DNA of 64,000 nt. Source: an uncultured Bacteroidota bacterium. GTDB taxonomy: Bacteria; Bacteroidota; Bacteroidia; Flavobacteriales; Schleiferiaceae. Where the stretch lies: the NCBI GenBank assembly GCA_913057235.1, contig CAJXNI010000010.1, positions 1 to 64,000 of the forward strand, read 5' to 3'. Shown in pieces: positions 1-6,414 of the stretch. The translations under genes and the position numbers were made by a program. Each line of letters opens with the position of its first letter. The stretch's first letter is position 1. The notes below the pieces were generated by a model. It did not search any database. It saw only the letters and a list, made by a program, of their open reading frames with translations, and had not been told where the DNA came from.

Positions 1-705
1 GGACAGGATAAAATATATCAACGATTGCGACTGGAAGGCTACTCATGGAATAAAAAGCGTGTCAGGCGCATCTATTTAAAGTTGGGACTCAACCTTCGCA
101 GGAAGACCAAAAAGCGCATTCCTGCCCGTGTGAAGCAGCCATTAAAGCAAATGGAAGTACCTAATCAAACTTGGTCTATGGACTTCATGAGTGACGCATT
201 GGACAATGGTAGACGATTTAGAGTACTGAACATTATTGATGATTATAATCGCAAAGCGATAGCGATAGAGGCGGAGTTTACTTTTCCTGCAATGGGTGTA
301 ATACAAGCGCTTAGAAGGGCTTTTGAGCAGCACGGTAAGCCAAGAAAGATACGAGTTGACAATGGGCCAGAGTTCGTCTCTCTAGAGTTGAGTGAGTGGT
401 CTAGGTTACAGCAGGTGGAGCTACAGTATATTCAACCTGGTAAACCCATGCAGAATGGCTACATCGAACGTTTTAATAGAACCTTTAGGCAAGATGTACT
501 CGATGCACATTTGTTTTCAGGCATAGATCAAGTAAGAGTAATCGCTGAAAAGTGGATGGATGACTACAACTTTGCCAGACCTCATGAAGCGCTTGGCGGT
601 ATCACGCCATATCAAGCTGAAGCAAAATTTTCATCAAAGCAAGCTTGCTTTGATGAAAATCGAAAAGGATCTAAACAAAAGAAAGTATATTTAAAGCCAG
701 TCTGA
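1..705 (+). CDS. IS3-family transposase (OrfB), 5' end outside window
   Basis: DDE-type integrase-core transposase that catalyses cutting and joining of an insertion sequence. The reading frame is open from the first base of the window, so the N-terminus lies upstream; an internal TTG at 25 is not a convincing start. The catalytic triad is visible: Asp in WSMDFM, Asp in VDNGPEF and Glu in YIERFNRTFR, with 35 residues between the second Asp and the Glu (DD35E), as is typical of IS3-family OrfB. The C-terminal YNFARPHEALGGITP block is also characteristic of that family. A preceding OrfA, normally joined by -1 frameshifting, would lie outside the window. The frame has no internal stop here, so the element may be intact. 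Confidence 0.93.
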   Translation, partial: GQDKIYQRLRLEGYSWNKKRVRRIYLKLGLNLRRKTKKRIPARVKQPLKQMEVPNQTWSMDFMSDALDNGRRFRVLNIIDDYNRKAIAIEAEFTFPAMGVIQALRRAFEQHGKPRKIRVDNGPEFVSLELSEWSRLQQVELQYIQPGKPMQNGYIERFNRTFRQDVLDAHLFSGIDQVRVIAEKWMDDYNFARPHEALGGITPYQAEAKFSSKQACFDENRKGSKQKKVYLKPV

Positions 706-722
706 TTATAGGGGAGGTTACA
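1..722 (+). mobile_element. Right end of an IS3-family insertion sequence
   Basis: The transposase frame ends at 705, and 17 bases later the DNA reads GGGGAGGTTACA (711-722). IS3-family elements typically end in a TG...CA terminal inverted repeat close behind the OrfB stop, so 722 is proposed as the right boundary. The left repeat is outside the window, so the boundary and any target duplication cannot be confirmed. The element borders the AT-rich lipoprotein block that follows. Confidence 0.6.
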
Positions 723-826
723 GTATTGTTTTACTACCTAAAAATGAGAGTTAAAAATCTAGTTTACCTAAAAGTTAAATTTTCAATTTCATATTGCGGT
801 TTCGTTTTTTTTTTTACTCTTACTGT

Positions 827-896
827 GCAATTCAATTTTTAGGCCTAAACAATTAATTGTCGCGTAAACCCGAAAGCGCCATTTTGGAGAGAGGGT
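827..896 (+). repeat. Leader repeat copy A, with twin palindromes
   Basis: Seventy bases identical to 3760-3829, ending 13 bases before the lipoprotein ATG at 910. It contains the 12-base palindrome TTTAGGCCTAAA (838-849) directly abutting the 10-base palindrome CAATTAATTG (850-859). Similarity continues upstream through a T-run (about 796-826) with scattered differences. Position before a start codon and internal dyad symmetry suggest a shared promoter/operator or 5' leader, but this is inference. Confidence 0.8.
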
Positions 897-909
897 TATA
901 ATAAATCCA

Positions 910-1095
910 ATGAAAATTAAATATCTTACCAACCTGTCATTACTGGCAGTTTTTATGGCATTTGGCATGGCCTCTTGCTCAAAAGAAGAAAGTCTTATTT
1001 CAAATAAGAAGACAACCGAATGGGACGGCACAGTTACCTCAGAAGATTATGAATGCGAATATGTGTTGGAACCTGCACCAACTTCGTTATTGTAA
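910..1095 (+). CDS. Lipoprotein N-terminal fragment, cut by an in-frame stop
   Basis: Sixty-one codons: a basic and hydrophobic signal peptide with the lipobox GMASC (Cys23), then an acidic stretch. The frame stops at TAA 1093-1095, and the very next codon, ATG at 1096, opens a 384-codon frame in the same phase that has no export signal of its own. The simplest reading is one lipoprotein gene of about 446 codons broken by a nonsense mutation or a sequencing error. It sits just behind leader repeat copy A. The function is not recognised. As drawn, only a short acylated peptide would be made. Confidence 0.6.
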   Translation: MKIKYLTNLSLLAVFMAFGMASCSKEESLISNKKTTEWDGTVTSEDYECEYVLEPAPTSLL

Positions 1096-2250
1096 ATGAT
1101 TGCTAATAACCCTACTGATCCAAAGGAGGAAGAGCTTGACACTTACATGTATTACATTGCTAGAGCTATTTCAAAGTATTCTTGTATATCAGAAGATTTT
1201 GAGAATGATTTCTACTCTAATGTTTTTACGAGATATGATGGTAGCCCAGGTGAAGGCCCTGCGGAATTAGAAGTAGAGATCCAAGATTTAGTTACTGATT
1301 TCCCAGATTTTGCTACTATACTAAACAATGAGCTATCGGCAGTGAATCATACATGGCTAACCGTTAAACCTGAGTTTACATGGGAAGGGATGGCCTACAC
1401 ACCTACAGTTTGGCTTGAAAATCCATCTGTAGCAGATTGGTCTTTTAGTCCTTTAATAGGAGTTGGTACTGATTTGGAATACAGTAAGGAAGTAATAGGG
1501 GATTTTATACCTGCACTTTATAATGAGTGTGAGCCTGATCACTACGAGCCTATCGAAATGGTATTAGGAAAAGTAAATCCTATGACCGGACCCGATACAA
1601 CTGTTTCTTTCAGTTCGCAGTGCGTGGAAAACCCAATTCTAATAGTGCAACTTAGCTGGGAGAAAGGTATGGATGAACAAGATTTAAGCAGCACTGGAAC
1701 TTTAAAAACAGGTTGGATTGGTGAAGTATATGATACTGTTATACCTGGTACTCCACCCCCTGGTCCAGGCTGTACTATGGCAGATAATTTTACATTATTT
1801 CAAATGAATATGGGTTGTAAGAAATTTGAAAGAGGCAGATATTGTGAGCTTTATGTTGGTCACTTTGCCATGCCCTCAAGTTTAGGAACAAGCTACTATC
1901 CGTATAAATCAGAAAATAATGATCTAAGAAGAGTCAATAGGAACAAAAAATGTCAAAATTTGGACGTCCACTTTAAATATTATGACCTTCAAACCAAAAA
2001 CCCAGATTTATTAGGGCAAGGTAGTTATAACCTTTACTCAATTACGTATGAATATGACTGGTATGCTAGTTGGCGAGGTTGGACCTTTCCATTTGACCAA
2101 GTAAAGAAGCCACGAATAGGAATGAAAAGGAAGGCCGCTCATCAGCACTACCAAATATCGGTTATTAAGCCAACCGATTGGTGTTTCAATACCATAAAGG
2201 AATATACATCTCCAAGGGGCAATGCCAAGATTATTGGAAGGAAATTATAG
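1096..2250 (+). CDS. Hypothetical protein, body of the interrupted lipoprotein
   Basis: 384 codons in the same frame as 910-1095, separated only by the TAA at 1093-1095. The protein is rich in Asp, Tyr and Trp, with several cysteines (for example CTMADN, GCKKF, RYCELY) and a proline-rich linker GTPPPGPG near residue 220. These features fit an extracytoplasmic domain, although there is no signal peptide if translation starts at 1096. That argues the true start is the lipoprotein signal at 910 and that the gene is now broken. The end overlaps the longest possible frame of the next gene, but the preferred start of that gene (2258) lies 7 bases downstream, so the two are probably co-transcribed. 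No family is recognised. Confidence 0.6.
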   Translation: MIANNPTDPKEEELDTYMYYIARAISKYSCISEDFENDFYSNVFTRYDGSPGEGPAELEVEIQDLVTDFPDFATILNNELSAVNHTWLTVKPEFTWEGMAYTPTVWLENPSVADWSFSPLIGVGTDLEYSKEVIGDFIPALYNECEPDHYEPIEMVLGKVNPMTGPDTTVSFSSQCVENPILIVQLSWEKGMDEQDLSSTGTLKTGWIGEVYDTVIPGTPPPGPGCTMADNFTLFQMNMGCKKFERGRYCELYVGHFAMPSSLGTSYYPYKSENNDLRRVNRNKKCQNLDVHFKYYDLQTKNPDLLGQGSYNLYSITYEYDWYASWRGWTFPFDQVKKPRIGMKRKAAHQHYQISVIKPTDWCFNTIKEYTSPRGNAKIIGRKL

Positions 2251-2257
2251 CGATAGA

Positions 2258-3406
2258 ATGGTAATAAAACCTTCAAAGCAATTGGCCCTTTTAGGGCTGA
2301 TTGCTTTCTTGTCATTTTTTAGGATCAATAATGGCCTATTTGCGCAAAGCAAGCCGCTCAATTTTAGCTACACGCTGGGCCTAACCCAGTATAGTTATCT
2401 TAATGATGGAGCACTAGGCTCAAGTATTCCCAATAGTTATCCTAAATCAATAATTACGGCCCCAACATTTGGGCTAGATCTTTACCACACGAATTCTAAA
2501 TTTGGTGTGGAAACTGCTTTCTATACGGCTTTTACACCTTCCACAGACAATCTTGAGGTATTTCCCTACGTCAAAAATTTTTGGTTAGCAGGTACTTATT
2601 ACCGCTTCTATAACTTTAGAGTATCGGCTTTTTATGCCATTTCAGATAATCGAAACAGGTTGTTCTTTAATTCTTCCCAAAGACCTTATAATACTTTTAC
2701 AAGAGGTTTAGGCCTTGCCGTAAGTTACTCGATTGGCAATGCAGATTTTTCAATTCGAAAAGAATTCGCCTATCTTTTTAGTGAACGGTTTAACTCCCCA
2801 GCTGGCCTTTATGAACATTTTGTGTTGAATATACAAAAACGTTTTTCTTTCCAAAATCGCAAGGAATTGGAGGTTAGTAAACTTGAAAGTCCTTTAACTT
2901 TTGCTGTAGGTTTAGGTGTAAGTGGTAATGAACTAAGAGGGGTGGCTCTTTCCATGCCGCGTTATAAGTTTTTCCCTACCGTAGGTTTAGAATTCTTAGT
3001 GAAATCAATTAATACCTCTCTTTATGCCCGGAGGGCGGTATGGTTCTTCCCTGAAAATCTGAGTGGCTTAAACTTGAATTTAACAAGTCAGCTTAACTAT
3101 GTAGGTCTGGCTTATCATCATGATTTTCCGGAAAAATGGGGAACCATAAAAATGGGAATGCATGTGTTTTGGAATGCTACCAGAGGGCAACAGTTTTGGG
3201 ATAATATTCAAAATGACACCATTACTGATGAGAACTTATGGTTTAATTACCAGAATCACGGTCTGGGGCTAGATTTAAGATACAGCCCTTATCAATCCAA
3301 CTTTGATTTCGTGTTCAATATGGATGTGTATCTCAAAGCGCAGCGTAGAGTAGGCACAGGGTTAAACCGCGAAAGCTTTAGATTTAGCATCCTATACAAT
3401 TTTTAG
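2258..3406 (+). CDS. Predicted outer-membrane beta-barrel protein
   Basis: 382 residues of unknown function, probably an outer-membrane barrel. An upstream in-frame ATG at 2222 is possible, but starting at 2258 places a proper signal peptide at the N-terminus: MVIKPSK, a hydrophobic core, then a likely cleavage after LFAQ. The mature part has many alternating hydrophobic/aromatic strands separated by Gly/Asn turns, and the chain ends in SILYNF, a terminal aromatic residue typical of barrels. It follows the interrupted lipoprotein by 7 bases, and the same lipoprotein-then-barrel order recurs at 3849/4674, which suggests the pair acts together. Specific substrate and role are unknown. Confidence 0.72.
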   Translation: MVIKPSKQLALLGLIAFLSFFRINNGLFAQSKPLNFSYTLGLTQYSYLNDGALGSSIPNSYPKSIITAPTFGLDLYHTNSKFGVETAFYTAFTPSTDNLEVFPYVKNFWLAGTYYRFYNFRVSAFYAISDNRNRLFFNSSQRPYNTFTRGLGLAVSYSIGNADFSIRKEFAYLFSERFNSPAGLYEHFVLNIQKRFSFQNRKELEVSKLESPLTFAVGLGVSGNELRGVALSMPRYKFFPTVGLEFLVKSINTSLYARRAVWFFPENLSGLNLNLTSQLNYVGLAYHHDFPEKWGTIKMGMHVFWNATRGQQFWDNIQNDTITDENLWFNYQNHGLGLDLRYSPYQSNFDFVFNMDVYLKAQRRVGTGLNRESFRFSILYNF

Positions 3407-3444
3407 GATTTAGGCCACGTGCGAAACGGTACTATCAGATACCA

Positions 3445-3510
3445 GCGCCTGCACCTTATCATTGGTTTTTTCTAGCGCCAGAAAGAGTTGGGTGATGCCT
3501 TACATATTCT
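3445..3510. repeat. Intergenic repeat III, copy 1
   Basis: An imperfect repeat of about 60 bases matched at 6187-6250. Both copies carry GCCTGCACCTT, then TTGGTTTT, then TCTAGCGCCA, then an AAAG..TTGGGT block. Neither copy lies in a convincing gene. This copy is in the 442-bp gap at 3407-3848, which holds no protein gene but three repeat modules in order: repeat III, the hairpin repeat and leader repeat B. Confidence 0.6.
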
Positions 3511-3545
3511 AATAACTGGTTTTAAAGGATTTTGTTCAAAAAGTT

Positions 3546-3592
3546 AAACCTTGCCGGTCTATTTACTTTGTGGTAATAAGCCTGCAAGGTTT
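3546..3592. repeat. Hairpin repeat copy 1
   Basis: Inverted repeat with arms AAACCTTGCCGG (3546-3557) and CCTGCAAGGTTT (3581-3592), one mismatch, loop of 23 bases. A second copy with similar arm and loop sequence (TTTGTGGTAA in the loop) lies at 5410-5457. Each copy lies between an outer-membrane gene and the next leader repeat. The 3' arm ends in only TTTT, so it is at best a weak intrinsic terminator. Confidence 0.7.
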
Positions 3593-3759
3593 TGGGCCGT
3601 ACTTCATGCTAACTCAATCAAAACCAGTTTAATCTTAACCGCGCGCCAAAACCAATGAGCTAAGGCCTGCCAGCTTTTAATAAGTTCTTTCTCACATAGG
3701 AAAACTCAAAAAAGTAGGAATAATATTGCGCAATTCGTTTTTTTTTTTTGCTTTACAGA

Positions 3760-3829
3760 GCAATTCAATTTTTAGGCCTAAACAATTAATTGTCGCGTAA
3801 ACCCGAAAGCGCCATTTTGGAGAGAGGGT
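3760..3829 (+). repeat. Leader repeat copy B, with twin palindromes
   Basis: Identical over 70 bases to 827-896. The palindromes TTTAGGCCTAAA (3771-3782) and CAATTAATTG (3783-3792) are both perfect. It ends 19 bases before the lipoprotein start at 3849. Conservation outside coding sequence while the flanking T-run has drifted suggests recent copying or selection on a regulatory function. Confidence 0.8.
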
Positions 3830-3848
3830 ATTCTAAATTTAAATTATC

Positions 3849-4649
3849 ATGAATAAGAAATTATATTTTTCAGGATTAGTCCTTGTTTTTCTGTGCTTTT
3901 TAAGTGCTTGTGAAAAAAATAGTTTTAATCAAAATAATAAAAACCAGTATAAGAATGTTTTAGAGAGCCCCTACGAGGATTATGGAGCTAATCACAATTT
4001 AATCTTGAATCAATTTTCACCTGACCCTTCAGATTTACCCACCCTTAGTGAAGTGGTAACAGAACTTTACGACCCATCTTTCGGAATGTCGGAGGCTCAA
4101 ATGATAAGTATGATTGAAGATAACATTAACCAACATGAAATGACTGGATATGATCTAGGCGTTTTGCTTCCAAATCTCGATTTAACATCTGAATCCGAAC
4201 AATATTTGCAAGCACTTAATGACATACTCAAGAATGAGGAGTACATTGTTGACTCTTATTTAACTTTGCTAGGTTCTTTAGAAGATAGTCATAATAGAAT
4301 TGTTAACTTGGAGCAAGAAATACTTAACGACAGTAACTTTTCTTCAAATGCAGATTATGCTCCAACTCTAATAACCATATCCGTTGCGAAACATTCCCTT
4401 GCCTTTTGGACCAATGCATATTCGGATAGTTCACATAGTTATCACTCAATACTTTCAGCAACCATTGAAAATACAACTAATAAAAAAATAAATTGGAAAG
4501 GATTTCGTGATGCAATTTTAATAGTAGCTGGTGCAGACTTGACTGCTGCACTCGTAATGGCAGAGGGTGGTGTGGTTGAACCAGATGTTTTTGTAGGCGT
4601 AACCGCTATTACTTCTGCTATTGCGGCCGGGGCTGTTTTATTATTATGA
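3849..4649 (+). CDS. Lipoprotein with hydrophobic Gly/Ala-rich C-terminus
   Basis: 266 residues, no family recognised. Signal peptide with lipobox LSAC (Cys21). The middle (residues about 60-170) is acidic and helical-looking, with DLPTLSEVV and EDNINQHEMTGYDLG segments. The last 45 residues form a hydrophobic Gly/Ala/Val-rich tail, including AILIVAGADLTAALV and a second run ending GAVLLL, that could insert in a membrane. It is led by leader repeat B and followed 24 bases later by a predicted barrel gene, repeating the lipoprotein/barrel layout seen upstream. The tail recalls membrane-active or glycine-zipper peptides, but that is only a resemblance. Confidence 0.75.
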   Translation: MNKKLYFSGLVLVFLCFLSACEKNSFNQNNKNQYKNVLESPYEDYGANHNLILNQFSPDPSDLPTLSEVVTELYDPSFGMSEAQMISMIEDNINQHEMTGYDLGVLLPNLDLTSESEQYLQALNDILKNEEYIVDSYLTLLGSLEDSHNRIVNLEQEILNDSNFSSNADYAPTLITISVAKHSLAFWTNAYSDSSHSYHSILSATIENTTNKKINWKGFRDAILIVAGADLTAALVMAEGGVVEPDVFVGVTAITSAIAAGAVLLL

Positions 4650-4673
4650 ACTTTTTAATACAGTCTAAATCTT

Positions 4674-5357
4674 ATGAAAGTGAACTTATTTGTCTTGTTG
4701 CCATTTTATCTGGTGTTTATTGATGCAAAAAGTCAGGACACTACTCAATCTGCTCAATGGGAGTTGGAAGCCGGTGTGGCAATATTATTTGAAGATAAGC
4801 GGCCTTTAGCTTCTGTTTACAGTATGAAAGATGACCTAGTTGGCGATGCTTTTGGAAATACTTTTTTTATAAGTTATGAGCATAACAGTCGCTTTTTTCT
4901 CAGAGCAGGCTCAGTTTTAGGGCGAGCTATTAATAGCACAGTAACAGAAGAGTTTCGCCAATCTTCTAGGCTTGCTCAAATACAGTTAGGTTATTCCCTG
5001 TATTTGCCTAAATATTTAGATCGTCTTCGTTTTGCTTTCGGTTATCAATTCCGAATTTCAGACTACACATTGGTTTACACAAGCAAACCAGGGGGGGTAG
5101 CCATGCCCAATGCTCTTTTTAGTGAATACACAGACTCCTATTTGCTGGCATCTCTAAAATATGATGCTGCTGTTCCGGTAGGTGAGAAGTATAAGAATGT
5201 GTTTTTTCTGCCTGCCAGAGTGGGTATTTCGTTAGATTTTGCTCGGAGCATAGATAATCCACAATGGAGTGGTTTAAGCCGCTTATCCTTACCATCAGGC
5301 CTAAGCCTTACCGATTACCAATTAATCTTAGGCTTCGGGATAATTTGGAGTTTATAA
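4674..5357 (+). CDS. Predicted outer-membrane protein
   Basis: 227 residues with an N-terminal signal peptide (MKVNLFVLLPFYLVFIDAKSQ). The rest alternates polar and hydrophobic/aromatic residues as in a small barrel, and the chain ends in GFGIIWSL. Family not recognised. It lies 24 bases behind the lipoprotein at 3849 with no terminator between, so the two probably form one transcript. The hairpin repeat follows 52 bases after the stop. Confidence 0.7.
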   Translation: MKVNLFVLLPFYLVFIDAKSQDTTQSAQWELEAGVAILFEDKRPLASVYSMKDDLVGDAFGNTFFISYEHNSRFFLRAGSVLGRAINSTVTEEFRQSSRLAQIQLGYSLYLPKYLDRLRFAFGYQFRISDYTLVYTSKPGGVAMPNALFSEYTDSYLLASLKYDAAVPVGEKYKNVFFLPARVGISLDFARSIDNPQWSGLSRLSLPSGLSLTDYQLILGFGIIWSL

Positions 5358-5409
5358 GATTAGACGCGCCACCATAGCTTTGGCTTATGAGCGCAAGTCA
5401 TCTTTTGCT

Positions 5410-5457
5410 AAACCTTGCAGGTCTACTTTTCTTTGTGGTAAAAGACCGGCAAGGTTT
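5410..5457. repeat. Hairpin repeat copy 2
   Basis: Long inverted repeat with arms AAACCTTGCAGGTCT (5410-5424) and AGACCGGCAAGGTTT (5443-5457): 15-base arms with a single mismatch and an 18-base loop. The loop shares TTTGTGGTAA with copy 1 at 3546-3592. Compensating differences between the two copies (for example CGG/CCT against AGGTCT/AGACC) suggest the folded structure itself is maintained. Confidence 0.72.
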
Positions 5458-5500
5458 TAGAAGGCAATTACAAAATGTAGTATGAAATTTGGAGGTTTCA

Positions 5501-5550
5501 TTTATTTTGCTTTCCAGAGTAATTCAATTTTAGGGCTAAATAATTAATTG
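5501..5550 (+). repeat. Leader repeat copy C, diverged
   Basis: About 50 bases matching leader repeats A and B: TTTGCTTTCCAGAG, AATTCAATTTT, then degenerate forms of the two palindromes, TTTAGGGCTAAA (5529-5540) and TAATTAATTG (5541-5550). The downstream third of the 70-bp unit is not conserved here. It precedes the barrel gene at 5594 and confirms that this module is tied to gene starts in this block. Confidence 0.65.
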
Positions 5551-5593
5551 GCTAATTTGCCTGCGAAGCAGATAAAAACCTAATTTTACGAAA

Positions 5594-6091
5594 ATGAACA
5601 AGTTTTTACCAAAAGATTTTCAATGTTTAAAATTCCTAATAGGGATTTCAACTTTAGCGCTTTGTCTGTGTATTCCCATTAAAGGTGTTGCTCAGTCGGG
5701 CGTAGCTCTAAATCTTACCCCACAAACTCTTAGAGTAGACTACCACAATTTTATTGCCGATAGTCGCCATGGAATAGAATTAGGATTCGGTTTAAGGTAT
5801 GTCGGTTCGCAGCCGGGAGAGGCGCAATGGCCCCAAGGGTACTTTATGGACATTGCTTATAATTATCAGCTTGTTCGTTTTAAGAATTCTACCTTAGGCT
5901 TAGGGCTTGGTTATCGTTTACCGAGTGTGCATAACGAAGGCTATTATTCTTACGGAGGTATTTGGCTTCCAATAAGCTACACACATTATTTCTGGGATGA
6001 TTCTGCGGCCCTAAGGCTTCGGCTGAGCCCCTATGCCGGCACTGATCCGGAAGTGGTTATCCCGTCTTTGGGTTTTGTGTATTTGTTTTAA
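5594..6091 (+). CDS. Small predicted outer-membrane protein
   Basis: 165 residues. Long signal peptide (about residues 1-34, hydrophobic core around GISTLALCLCIPI, cleavage near GVAQ). The mature part is rich in Gly, Tyr and alternating strands and ends in GFVYLF with a terminal Phe, as expected for a small barrel. It is preceded by leader repeat C, so it belongs to the same cassette block, but here no lipoprotein partner precedes it. Family not recognised. The gap that follows (6092-6414, 323 bp) contains repeat III copy 2 and no convincing gene. Confidence 0.7.
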   Translation: MNKFLPKDFQCLKFLIGISTLALCLCIPIKGVAQSGVALNLTPQTLRVDYHNFIADSRHGIELGFGLRYVGSQPGEAQWPQGYFMDIAYNYQLVRFKNSTLGLGLGYRLPSVHNEGYYSYGGIWLPISYTHYFWDDSAALRLRLSPYAGTDPEVVIPSLGFVYLF

Positions 6092-6186
6092 TGTTAGTTC
6101 GGTTAATCCGACTTTCTCATGCCTTAAAACGCAATTTATTGATGGGGGACTTTAGCTTCTGGCGGTACTTCAGAAAAAAATTAACC

Positions 6187-6250
6187 AAGCCTGCACCTTG
6201 GCCTTGGTTTTCTCTAGCGCCAAAAAGTTTGGGTAAAGCTTTGCATGGTG
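6187..6250. repeat. Intergenic repeat III, copy 2
   Basis: Second copy of the element at 3445-3510, sharing GCCTGCACCTT, TTGGTTTT and TCTAGCGCCA. It lies in the gap between the small barrel gene and the OmpA-like gene, inside a spurious short frame (6091-6324) that I do not call. Confidence 0.6.
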
Positions 6251-6414
6251 CCAATAGGAGGCAATTATGCCTTCTATTTTCTAACCCCATTTTTCGGCAT
6301 AATGGTAACAAGGCTTTCAACTAAAATTTAACCGTCCTGACACTGTTCTTAGAGTGATTTGGCAATAAAACACGCAATGGCTTAGTTATTAAAAGGTAAC
6401 CCAATCTTATTGCC

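Noticed and set aside
789-1031. Minus-strand 80-codon frame opposite the lipoprotein start
   Set aside because: Runs through the leader repeat and T-run and is antisense to a better supported signal peptide.
1093-1095. Recoding or read-through of TAA as an amino acid
   Set aside because: TAA is rarely recoded and no supporting signal, such as a stem-loop or tRNA gene, is visible. A mutation or sequencing error is simpler.
3546-3592. Hairpin as a strong intrinsic terminator
   Set aside because: The 3' arm is followed by only a few T, with a long 23-base loop, so it is called a repeat instead.
6091-6324. Plus-strand 77-codon frame after the small barrel gene
   Set aside because: It consists mostly of intergenic repeat III and adjacent non-coding DNA and has no signal or motif.
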